The translations under genes and the position numbers were made by a program. A model generated the notes under the pieces. It was given only the letters and a program-made list of their open reading frames with translations. It was not told where the DNA came from and ran no database searches. A stretch of 13,425 bases of DNA from Treponema sp. (GTDB taxonomy: Bacteria > Spirochaetota > Spirochaetia > Treponematales > Breznakiellaceae): NCBI GenBank assembly GCA_031290325.1, contig JAITNU010000054.1, positions 1 to 13,425 of the forward strand, in the 5' to 3' direction. This document shows positions 6,502 through 13,160 of this stretch, in pieces (positions within the stretch are counted from its first letter, which is position 1; each line of letters begins with the position of its first letter).

Positions 6502-7295
6502 CAGATACCAAAAAAACGGCAGGTATTGGTATAGGTCTCCTGGGCCAGGGTTTCCAGGGGTTTGTCCAGGTGACGGGCAATACAGGCCGCAATATGGGGC
6601 AGGTATTTCGGCTCATTGCGTCCAGTTCGGGGAGTTCCGGCCATGTCGCGGGGCATGAGAAAGGGGGCATCTGTTTCTATGAGGAGTTTATCGGCGGGGA
6701 TATTCTTGAGTAAGTCCCGCAGATGGACACCCCGCCGCTCATCGCAGATCCAGCCGGTAATACCGATATAACAGCCCAGTTCCAGGTACTTGTCCAATTC
6801 CCGCCCGGTTCCGGTAAAACAGTGGACCACCATGCGGAGTATGGCTGCCTGGTTCTGTTCGAGAATCCCGGAAAAATCCCCAAAGGCGTCCCGTTCATGG
6901 AGGAAGAGGGGCAGTCTGAGTTCACCAGCTAACTGTATCTGTTTCTCAAACCATTCCCGCTGGATATTCCGGGGAGAGAAGTCCCGGTTATAATCCAGCC
7001 CGCATTCCCCGATGGCAAGGACCCCGGCTGCCATACGGCGCAGTTCATCCAGGGTTTTAGGGGTGCAGTTCTTTGCATCATGGGGATGAACCCCGGCAGT
7101 AGTGTAGAGCTTTCCCGGATGCTTTGAGGCGTATCGCATGGCTTCATGGCTGCTCCGTACGCTGGTTCCGGTAATGATCAGGGGCGATACCCCTGCCTCT
7201 TCCGCAGCTTGCAGGACCTGTTCCCGGTCTCCATTAAAAGAAGTATGCATGAGGTTGATCCCGATATCGATTAGTTTTATATCACGCTGTTTCAT
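6498..7295 (-). CDS. tatD: TatD-family metal-dependent DNase
   Basis: The protein has 265 residues from the ATG at 7295 (an in-frame TTG at 7301 is an unlikely alternative). It resembles E. coli TatD itself more than the TatD-like YcfH/YjjV branch. The usual THCH pair is replaced by DIGINL near the N-terminus, as in TatD proper. Other landmarks are GVHPHD (68-73), GECGLDYNRDF (96-106) with the metal-ligand glutamate, a LHERDAF segment, HCFTGT (158-163), ITGWICDERRG and ETDAPFL (207-213). TatD enzymes are cytosolic 3'-5' exonucleases with a TIM-barrel amidohydrolase fold, linked to DNA repair and turnover. The gene has no clear Shine-Dalgarno. It is divergent from the HAD gene with only 30 bp between the ATGs and is followed by the FKBP gene. 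Confidence 0.93.
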   Translation of the reverse strand: MKQRDIKLIDIGINLMHTSFNGDREQVLQAAEEAGVSPLIITGTSVRSSHEAMRYASKHPGKLYTTAGVHPHDAKNCTPKTLDELRRMAAGVLAIGECGLDYNRDFSPRNIQREWFEKQIQLAGELRLPLFLHERDAFGDFSGILEQNQAAILRMVVHCFTGTGRELDKYLELGCYIGITGWICDERRGVHLRDLLKNIPADKLLIETDAPFLMPRDMAGTPRTGRNEPKYLPHIAACIARHLDKPLETLAQETYTNTCRFFGIC

Positions 7296-7325
7296 AAACA
7301 AAGATTTTACTATATTATTGATTTT
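7296..7325. promoter_or_regulatory. 30-bp divergent start region with overlapping -10 boxes (tatD / HAD)
   Basis: The whole gap between the two divergent ATGs is 30 bp. ACTATATT at 7309-7316 contains TATAGT on the minus strand (7314-7309) and TATATT on the plus strand (7311-7316), so the two -10 boxes overlap. The plus-strand box ends nine bases before the HAD ATG, and the minus-strand box ends 13 bases before the tatD ATG. Any -35 elements would lie inside the opposite genes, and no good match is seen there. Neither gene has a Shine-Dalgarno sequence here. Confidence 0.5.
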
Positions 7326-8177
7326 ATGTATACTATAAAACCTGAAACCATTAAGGCCCTGGCCCTGGATTTGGATGGTACCACCCTGAGACCGGACAAC
7401 ACCCTGAGTGCGCGTACCATTCGTACCCTCAGAATCTGTATAGACCGGGGCATCAGGGTGATTATCTGTACGGGACGGTCAATTGAAGCGGCGGAACCAT
7501 ACCGCCTGGCCCTGGGTGCTGTAGGTCCCATGGTGTATTTCAACGGCGCTGAGGTGGTGGATATGCCCGGCGGGAAGCTGCTGAACACCGCCTTCCTGGA
7601 TCGGGAGGTGCTTGATTTTTGTGTGGATCTTTCCCGAAACCAGGGGATCTATTTCCAGGTCTACTTTCCCGTACTTTCAGGGGGTGCACCTGCGGCGGGG
7701 GAACTGCTCATGGCCGAGGGGCAGACTGAAGAAACCGAGATGTACCGGAAGCATACGGGCATACAAGCGGTGATTGGGGATTTGAAAGCGGCTCCAGGGC
7801 AGCAGGGCTGTATTAAGAGTATGTTCATCACAGACCCTGCAACCCAGGACCTGATACGGCCAAAACTGATAGAACAATTCGGCAGCCGCGTCTATGTAAC
7901 CCGGACCCATCCGGCTTTCCTGGAGATCCTGCATCCCGGGGCTTCAAAGGGCCTGGGTCTCCAGCACGCCATGAGCTACCTGAACCTCGCCCCAGCGGAG
8001 CTTATCGCCTTTGGGGATGAGGAGAACGACCTTCCCCTGTTCACTACCGCAGGCTTTTCCGCAGCCCCGGCCAATGCCAAGGAGTCGGTACGGAAAGCTG
8101 CGACTATGGTCATCGGTTCCAATGGTGAAGATGGGGTTGCGGCGTTTTTAGAGGAAGTTCTCATCAGGAGCCATTGA
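7326..8177 (+). CDS. Cof-type HAD-IIB sugar-phosphate phosphatase
   Basis: This 283-residue haloacid-dehalogenase-superfamily hydrolase is of the Cof/HAD-IIB class, whose members mostly remove phosphate from sugar phosphates or cofactors in the cytosol. All four motifs are present: DLDGT (15-19, with nucleophile Asp15 and acid/base Asp17), CTGR (48-51), the lysine in GASKG (Lys208) and GDEEND (230-235). The segment between motif II and the lysine is the C2 cap that sets substrate preference; the actual substrate cannot be inferred. The ATG at 7326 is the only reasonable start before motif I, and no Shine-Dalgarno precedes it. The gene converges on the glycosyltransferase gene with seven bases between the stop codons and no visible terminator. 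Confidence 0.92.
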   Translation: MYTIKPETIKALALDLDGTTLRPDNTLSARTIRTLRICIDRGIRVIICTGRSIEAAEPYRLALGAVGPMVYFNGAEVVDMPGGKLLNTAFLDREVLDFCVDLSRNQGIYFQVYFPVLSGGAPAAGELLMAEGQTEETEMYRKHTGIQAVIGDLKAAPGQQGCIKSMFITDPATQDLIRPKLIEQFGSRVYVTRTHPAFLEILHPGASKGLGLQHAMSYLNLAPAELIAFGDEENDLPLFTTAGFSAAPANAKESVRKAATMVIGSNGEDGVAAFLEEVLIRSH

Positions 8178-8184
8178 TGGGGAC

Positions 8185-9315
8185 CTACTTTCCTCCACCA
8201 GTCTCCTGGATGATGGCCAGAGTTTGTTCTGCACAGGCATCCCAGGAAAAAGCCGCGACCCGTTTAAGCCCCTGGGCACGACATTCCCGGTACATCTCGC
8301 GGTTTGTGGTAAGGGTTACCATACGATCCGCCATATCCTCTGCATTGTGGGGATCGAAGTAGAGGGCCGCGTGTTCCGCCGTTTCCGGGAGGCTGGCAGC
8401 ACGGGCGCAGGCAACAGGAACCCCGGAAGCCATTGCCTCAAGCACCCCCATGCCAAAGCCCTCATACAGGGAGGGGATCACCACGATATCCGCGCCGGAA
8501 TAGAGTTCCGGCAGATGCCGGGAGGGAAAGTGGCCGGGAAAGAAAATATCGTTCCGGTATGCTGAGGCTGAGGCTGCTTTTTTTACCTTTTCCGCCCCGT
8601 GACCGTTCCCTCCGGCCAGTACGAGCCGGTGGGGGTACCTGGTCCGTTCCTTAAAGATGCCAAAGGCATGGATGAGGGTGCGGTGGTTCTTGAAGGGATC
8701 TATCCGGGAGGCGTAGAGGATATAGGGCCGCCGGAAACTGAAGGGCTGGATGAGCACCACGCTTTCCTCGTTCCGGGGCCGGGGGTGAAAGGCGGCCAGA
8801 TCTATCCCGTTTGGTACCACCTCAATCCGCGATTCCTTGACCCCGGCACGGGCTATCAGTTCCTGCTTCACCCAGCCGCTCACCGCAATGATCCGATCAA
8901 GCCGCCGCAAAGCATGGGGAACAGTCCGGCGGACCAGGTATCCCAGGTGGGGCGAGGAACTACACCAGGCGGCCATATCGTGGACCACACCAATGGCCGG
9001 ACAGGGAAGATTCGCGTTATAGGGGAGCTGCTTATGGGCGGTGGGGAAGAAACAGGCGTCATAACCCCGGCTTTTGGCAAAGGCAGGGTACTTACAAAGG
9101 TGCCATAAGACATTGGCGGTCCTGCCATTTACAAAGCACCGCGCAATAAATTCCAGATTCGGGGCCATTTCACTATAGGTAAACCGATCCATTTCCCAGC
9201 CGAATAATTCATACAGGGAGCCTGAAGGGGGTATTCTTTTCAATAACTGCATCATATACACACCAACCCCCGATGAACCACCACCGCAGGCAAAGGTGTC
9301 GATACCTATTTTCAT
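8185..9315 (-). CDS. GT4-family glycosyltransferase (GT-B fold)
   Basis: The protein has 376 residues with the two Rossmann-like halves of a GT-B enzyme. The N-terminal acceptor domain starts KIGIDTFACGGGSSGVGVY, with the glycine-rich loop typical of GT4, and has VHDM at 111-114. The C-terminal donor domain includes VPNGID (167-172), ASRIDPFKN (202-210) with the Arg and Lys that hold the donor phosphates, and the E-x7-E motif EGFGMGVLE (285-293). Such enzymes transfer a sugar from an NDP-sugar to a lipid or glycan at the inner membrane; donor and acceptor are unknown. A strong GGAGGT ribosome binding site sits seven bases before ATG 9315. There is no membrane helix. A role in surface glycan or glycolipid synthesis is inferred from the family. 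Confidence 0.9.
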   Translation of the reverse strand: MKIGIDTFACGGGSSGVGVYMMQLLKRIPPSGSLYELFGWEMDRFTYSEMAPNLEFIARCFVNGRTANVLWHLCKYPAFAKSRGYDACFFPTAHKQLPYNANLPCPAIGVVHDMAAWCSSSPHLGYLVRRTVPHALRRLDRIIAVSGWVKQELIARAGVKESRIEVVPNGIDLAAFHPRPRNEESVVLIQPFSFRRPYILYASRIDPFKNHRTLIHAFGIFKERTRYPHRLVLAGGNGHGAEKVKKAASASAYRNDIFFPGHFPSRHLPELYSGADIVVIPSLYEGFGMGVLEAMASGVPVACARAASLPETAEHAALYFDPHNAEDMADRMVTLTTNREMYRECRAQGLKRVAAFSWDACAEQTLAIIQETGGGK

Positions 9316-9361
9316 TATATATACCTCCGGACTTTTCTTCCTGTCTCCCTGATGCTATACT

Positions 9362-9367
9362 ACTATA
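9362..9367 (-). promoter_or_regulatory. Candidate -10 box of the glycosyltransferase gene
   Basis: TATAGT on the minus strand lies about 47 bp before the ATG at 9315, leaving a leader of about 40 nt that contains the GGAGGT ribosome binding site. The same hexamer is used in the metG promoter. No good -35 was found, so this is tentative. Confidence 0.3.
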
Positions 9368-9412
9368 TCAGGCATTATCATAAAGGAAAAGATGAGAAGG
9401 GCAATAGCAGCC

Positions 9413-9441
9413 TTGACTTATTGAGGGGAAAACCGTACAAC
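9413..9441 (+). promoter_or_regulatory. Promoter of the phosphohexomutase-PUR-lipid kinase run
   Basis: TTGACT (9413-9418) and TACAAC (9436-9441) are separated by 17 bp. The -35 matches the consensus at five positions and the -10 at four. This gives a leader of about 75 nt before the ATG at 9522. Confidence 0.5.
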
Positions 9442-9467
9442 CTATAAGCTGGGTTTTAATAAAGAAT

Positions 9468-9496
9468 CCCCGGCAGAGCGCGGGGTTTTAAACCCC
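9468..9496 (+). promoter_or_regulatory. Leader with two mutually exclusive hairpins
   Basis: CCCCG (9468-9472) can pair with CGGGG (9481-9485), forming a small hairpin followed at once by TTTT, like a weak intrinsic terminator. The same GGGG can instead pair with the downstream CCCC in the perfect inverted repeat GGGGTTT/AAACCCC (9482-9488 and 9490-9496). The arrangement lies between the promoter at 9413-9441 and the ribosome binding site AAAGGAG (about 9506-9512). It resembles an attenuator switch, but the terminator stem is only five base pairs. Confidence 0.38.
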
Positions 9497-9521
9497 ACGG
9501 TGAAGAAAGGAGTTTTACCCT

Positions 9522-11393
9522 ATGGCGATTATACCCTTCAGAGAAGGGGGTTTAGACGAAGCACTGCTGGATATGGCGCTAGGGCGCCTGATCCTCTCTC
9601 CCTCAGGGTGGCGGGGGGTGTTTGCGGAACACGAGGAAAGCACCGAAACAGGCATGAGCGCGGTTCATGGGGTCATTGCTGCTGCGGGGGCAAAGGTCTT
9701 TGCGGATTATGTGAAAGCCCTGGAGGTAAAAAAAGCGGGGGGACCGGAAATCATCATCGGTATGGATACCCGGCCCACGGGCAGGGCAATCGCGGATGTG
9801 ATGATCCGCGTCTTTTTAGCAGAGGGCTACGCCGTCCGTTTTGCCTTTATCACTGCCGCCCCAGAGATCATGGCCTATGCCCGTGCTGCCCGTGGTGCAA
9901 CCTGCGGTTTTGTGTATATTTCCGCCAGCCATAATCCCATAGGCCATAACGGGCTTAAATTCGGGCTTACCGATGGCGGGGTATTGCCCCCGGGGGAGGC
10001 CATGATCCTGATTGAGCGGTTCCGGGCCTTCATGGCCACTGAGGATCGCATTGCCAGGGCCGTGGCCTTGATTAACCAGGCCAGCCCGGAGCTGCTTGCA
10101 CAGATCTATGCTGCTGCCGCCCTGGTCAAGCAGGAAGCTTACAGGGCCTATCTCAGGTTTACCAGAATCGTGGTAAGCGGTACTGAGGAAGCAGCCGCCC
10201 AGGACCGCATCTTTGAGACTATTGCCCAGGGTATCCAGGAACATCCTATTGGTATTGTCGTGGATTTCAACGGCTCGGCCCGGACTATCTCCATAGACCG
10301 GGAATTCCTCTCCTCCCTGGGGCTTACCTTGTACGGTCTCAACGATACCCCGGGGAACATCGCCCATCGTATCGTTCCCGAAGGAGAAGCTCTGGAACCC
10401 TGCTGTCAATTCCTGGAAGAGACGCACCGCCAGGACCCCTCGGTTATACTGGGGTATGTGCCTGACTGCGACGGGGACCGGGGGAACCTGGTTATCTGGG
10501 ATGAACACCAGGCCCGGAGCCTGGAAGCCCAGGAGGTCTTTGCCCTGGCCTGTGTGTCAGAGCTTGCCCACCTGGTCTGGACCGGGGAACTCCGGTACGA
10601 TGCTCAGGGAAAGGCCCTGTCTCAGGTAGCCCTGGCGGTCAATGATCCCACGTCCTTGCGTATCGACTGGATCGCCCGGGCCTTTGATGTGCCGGTATTC
10701 AGGGCAGAGGTGGGGGAGGCGAATGTGGTAGGACTGGCCCGGAAACTCCGGGAACAGGGGTATACGGTGCGTATCCTCGGTGAAGGTTCTGCAGGGGGCA
10801 ACATTACCCACCCTTCGGCAGTACGGGATCCGATTAATACGGTAATGGCCATCTTAAAACTGCTTACCATTCGGAGCAACAGTGGCAAAAGCGGTTTGTT
10901 TGAGATCTGGTGCGAGCGTTCAGGGACCTTATACCAGGCAGGTTTTTCCCTCGCCGACATCATCACCGCCCTCCCTGCTTTTGTGAGCACCGGTTCCTAT
11001 ACCCCTGAAGCGCTCCTTCAGGTCAAAACCGGGGATCATGGGGTGCTGAAAGATCGCTACCAGCAGGTATTCCTGCGGGAATGGGAAGCCCGGAAGGAAG
11101 GGCTTAAAACCCAGTACGGTATCTCAGGGTGGGAAGCGCGGGCCTATAAGGGCATGGAAGAAAAACGGGACCTTACCCGGTTCGGCGATGCCCAGCGGGG
11201 GGGGCTTAAAATCATCTTTACCGGTACTTCGGATAGGCCCATAGCGTCGATCTGGATGCGCGGCTCCGGTACGGAACCGGTATTCCGGGTTATGGCTGAT
11301 GCGGAAGGCGCGGATAGTCGCATGGAACGGGACCTCATCGCATGGCAGCGGCGTATGGTAATTGAGGCGGACTCAACAGAGATGGTGCATTGA
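9522..11393 (+). CDS. Phosphohexomutase (phosphoglucomutase/phosphomannomutase superfamily)
   Basis: This 623-residue cytosolic enzyme of the alpha-D-phosphohexomutase superfamily interconverts hexose 1- and 6-phosphates. Landmarks are SGWRGVF near residue 28, the phosphoserine loop ASHNP (135-139, Ser136), the metal loop DCDGDR (314-319), the sugar-recognition loop GEGSAGG (419-425) and the phosphate-binding loop RGSGTEP (580-586). All four functional loops are intact. The length is well above the usual 440-580 residues. The extra sequence lies mainly between the serine loop and the metal loop (about 160-300) and between the sugar and phosphate loops. Glucose, mannose or glucosamine phosphate cannot be told apart here. 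AAAGGAG nine bases upstream supports the start. It is followed after 24 bp by the PUR gene, probably in one transcript. Confidence 0.9.
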   Translation: MAIIPFREGGLDEALLDMALGRLILSPSGWRGVFAEHEESTETGMSAVHGVIAAAGAKVFADYVKALEVKKAGGPEIIIGMDTRPTGRAIADVMIRVFLAEGYAVRFAFITAAPEIMAYARAARGATCGFVYISASHNPIGHNGLKFGLTDGGVLPPGEAMILIERFRAFMATEDRIARAVALINQASPELLAQIYAAAALVKQEAYRAYLRFTRIVVSGTEEAAAQDRIFETIAQGIQEHPIGIVVDFNGSARTISIDREFLSSLGLTLYGLNDTPGNIAHRIVPEGEALEPCCQFLEETHRQDPSVILGYVPDCDGDRGNLVIWDEHQARSLEAQEVFALACVSELAHLVWTGELRYDAQGKALSQVALAVNDPTSLRIDWIARAFDVPVFRAEVGEANVVGLARKLREQGYTVRILGEGSAGGNITHPSAVRDPINTVMAILKLLTIRSNSGKSGLFEIWCERSGTLYQAGFSLADIITALPAFVSTGSYTPEALLQVKTGDHGVLKDRYQQVFLREWEARKEGLKTQYGISGWEARAYKGMEEKRDLTRFGDAQRGGLKIIFTGTSDRPIASIWMRGSGTEPVFRVMADAEGADSRMERDLIAWQRRMVIEADSTEMVH

Positions 11394-11403
11394 ATCATTG
11401 CAC
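11385..11403. repeat. 19-bp interrupted palindrome at the phosphohexomutase stop / PUR leader
   Basis: GTGCA-T-TGA-A-TCA-T-TGCAC is symmetric except for one T/T pair and the central base. It spans the stop codon of the upstream gene and ends just before the PUR ribosome binding site. It is too A/T-centred and lacks a U-tract for a terminator; a protein-binding site or chance are both possible. Confidence 0.35.
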
Positions 11404-11417
11404 CAAAGGATAAAAGC

Positions 11418-11855
11418 ATGGGTATACGGGGAGAATTATTCTCAACCAAAGTGATCTTACAGAATCGGACGTACTTCTTCAATGTTAAAGAAAACCGCCT
11501 GGGAGACCTCTACCTCAATATTGTGGAAAGCAAAAACCGGGAAACCGGGGGCTTTGAACGTCAGTCGGTGATCCTCTTTGCAGATGACCTCACGGAATTC
11601 CTGGGGGGCTTCGACGAATCCCTGCGGGTATTGGAAAAGGCGGTCCGGGAAAAGAAACGAAACATCCCTGCTGCCCCCCGGATAGAGCGTGGCAATCCCC
11701 CGGACCATCGGGAGCAGGGTAAACGGGTGATTATAAAAAGACGGGGAACTTCCGCTCAGGGTGGAGAAGAACAGGGTGAATCCCCAAAGCCGAAACCCCG
11801 GAAACCTAAATCCATCAAGGTTATACGGAGCCATAGCGAACACCATGACCCTTGA
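11418..11855 (+). CDS. PUR-alpha-type DNA/RNA-binding protein
   Basis: This 145-residue protein has one PUR repeat at about residues 5-79: RGELFSTKVILQNRTYFFNV, then an LYLNIVESKN strand, then ILFADDLTEFLGGFDESL and a basic helix. Single-repeat PUR proteins dimerise and bind single- or double-stranded nucleic acid. In Borrelia the homologue BpuR regulates several genes by binding DNA and RNA. Residues 80-145 form a long, disordered, Lys/Arg/Pro-rich tail. It may add non-specific nucleic-acid affinity, and it is long compared with what I recall for BpuR. The start ATG has AAAGGA seven bases upstream. The stop TGA (11853-11855) lies 17 bp before the ATG of the lipid kinase. Confidence 0.88.
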   Translation: MGIRGELFSTKVILQNRTYFFNVKENRLGDLYLNIVESKNRETGGFERQSVILFADDLTEFLGGFDESLRVLEKAVREKKRNIPAAPRIERGNPPDHREQGKRVIIKRRGTSAQGGEEQGESPKPKPRKPKSIKVIRSHSEHHDP

Positions 11856-11857
11856 TC

Positions 11858-11863
11858 TATAAT
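11858..11863 (+). promoter_or_regulatory. Candidate -10 box directly before the lipid kinase gene
   Basis: A perfect TATAAT ends nine bases before the ATG at 11873, right after the PUR stop codon. No -35 of quality is seen at 16-18 bp. If used, it would yield a leaderless mRNA for the lipid kinase. Confidence 0.35.
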
Positions 11864-11872
11864 TGTTACTAT

Positions 11873-13090
11873 ATGGATCTTTCTACAAATTTGGCGGTAT
11901 TTGCCGCCTCCCTTGCGGAAATTTGTTCTCATACCGCTCTTGCTCCAGAGCGGCCCCTCACGTGGACTGTTATCGCCAATCCTCATGCCGGGGGCTTTAC
12001 CATTGGTTCCCGGTGGAAGCGGCATGAGGCCCAGCTCACAGCCTGTGTCGCAAAGGCCCAGGCTCGTCCCCGGCGGGATAATGCCGGACCATCCCATACC
12101 GCCCTGGAAATAGACGGCGGACAAAGCAGGCTCGGTATACGGGGCCTCATTCTGACCAACGGTCCCGGCCATGCCCGTAAGCTCACCGAAGCCCTCATCA
12201 ATGAAGCCCGCTCCATCACTCCCCCGCCTGATTTTCCCGTTCCCCATTCCATAGGGTACTCCACGTCTTCTCATCACCAAACACTGCGCTTCACCCTCCT
12301 GAATCCGCAGCTCCCCCTGCACCTCATTATTACTGCCGGCGGAGACGGCACCAGCCTCGAAGTCCTCACGGTGCTCGCCGATGCAGCTCCGACCCTCCGC
12401 GCCCGGTTTGTCATCCTCCGTCTGCCTATGGGAACCGGCAACGACGGCGCAGATGCCTGGGAACTGGACACGGCCCTGAACCTCCTGCTCGATCCTACCA
12501 CCATTGCATATACCAGCGCCCTGCGGCTTACCACATCCACCCCGGGGAAGGGGCCGTTTATGGCCTTCAACATCCTCTCCGTGGGACTCGACGCCTTTGT
12601 GACCCACATGACCAATAAGATGAAGAGGAATCTGCCGGGGGATTCCTATAAGTTATGGGTGGATATCGCCGCCATACTCTATGACCGGCTGTTTAAGGTT
12701 GGCCAGATGGAAGTACGGGCCCTGGATGAACGGGGGGTGGAGCTTACCTCATTCAAGGAAACCGTGCTGCTTATGGCCGTGGGGGTAAGCGGGCACCGGA
12801 GCTACGGTTCCCATAAACGGATACTCCCAGATGACCGGAACGTCTGTGTCGTAAAACAGATGTCCCTTGGGCGAAAAATCGCCTTAAAAGGACTTTTTAC
12901 CACTGGCACTCATATCGACAAACCCGAATCCTTCCTGTTTAACGCAAACCGGGTAGCATTCCGGGGGCAGCACCCCATCCTCGCCCAGATGGACGGTGAA
13001 ACCGTGCTTCTGGGACCTGCGGATTTTCCTGCGGTCATTGAACTAACCGAACCGGTGATTCCAATACTGAAACCACAGTCGTTACGTTAA
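11873..13090 (+). CDS. Diacylglycerol-kinase-family lipid kinase
   Basis: The protein has 405 residues from the ATG at 11873. An in-frame TTG at 11852, overlapping the PUR stop, would add seven residues, and neither start has a Shine-Dalgarno. The catalytic domain of the DAGK/YegS/sphingosine-kinase superfamily is shown by NPHAGG (36-41), the nucleotide-binding GGDGT (156-160) and GTGND (187-191). The C-terminal beta-sandwich part has NAN-x-V and QMDGE near residue 380. These enzymes phosphorylate lipids or lipid-like substrates with ATP at the membrane. The distance between NPHAGG and GGDGT (about 115 residues) is roughly double what is usual; a Pro/Arg-rich stretch and a second loop account for it. 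Substrate is unknown; diacylglycerol recycling or an envelope lipid are both possible. Confidence 0.87.
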   Translation: MDLSTNLAVFAASLAEICSHTALAPERPLTWTVIANPHAGGFTIGSRWKRHEAQLTACVAKAQARPRRDNAGPSHTALEIDGGQSRLGIRGLILTNGPGHARKLTEALINEARSITPPPDFPVPHSIGYSTSSHHQTLRFTLLNPQLPLHLIITAGGDGTSLEVLTVLADAAPTLRARFVILRLPMGTGNDGADAWELDTALNLLLDPTTIAYTSALRLTTSTPGKGPFMAFNILSVGLDAFVTHMTNKMKRNLPGDSYKLWVDIAAILYDRLFKVGQMEVRALDERGVELTSFKETVLLMAVGVSGHRSYGSHKRILPDDRNVCVVKQMSLGRKIALKGLFTTGTHIDKPESFLFNANRVAFRGQHPILAQMDGETVLLGPADFPAVIELTEPVIPILKPQSLR

Positions 13091-13160
13091 TCCGCGTCCT
13101 TTTCTTATTCTGCGTACCATGAGTTCTAAATCTACGTTTTTAAACAGGGAGTGCCCTTCT

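Noticed and set aside
8555..8585. Short tandem repeat GCTGAG followed by a T-run
   Set aside because: It has only two full units and encodes an Ala/Ser/Lys-rich stretch inside an intact glycosyltransferase; the T-run encodes lysines, so it is not a terminator.
9816..10508. Leftward open frame of 230 codons inside the phosphohexomutase gene
   Set aside because: It lies opposite motif-bearing coding sequence and has no recognisable domain or upstream signals.
11756..12607. Leftward open frame of 283 codons across the PUR/lipid kinase junction
   Set aside because: It is Gly/Arg-rich with no motif and covers two well-supported rightward genes; a GC-rich shadow.
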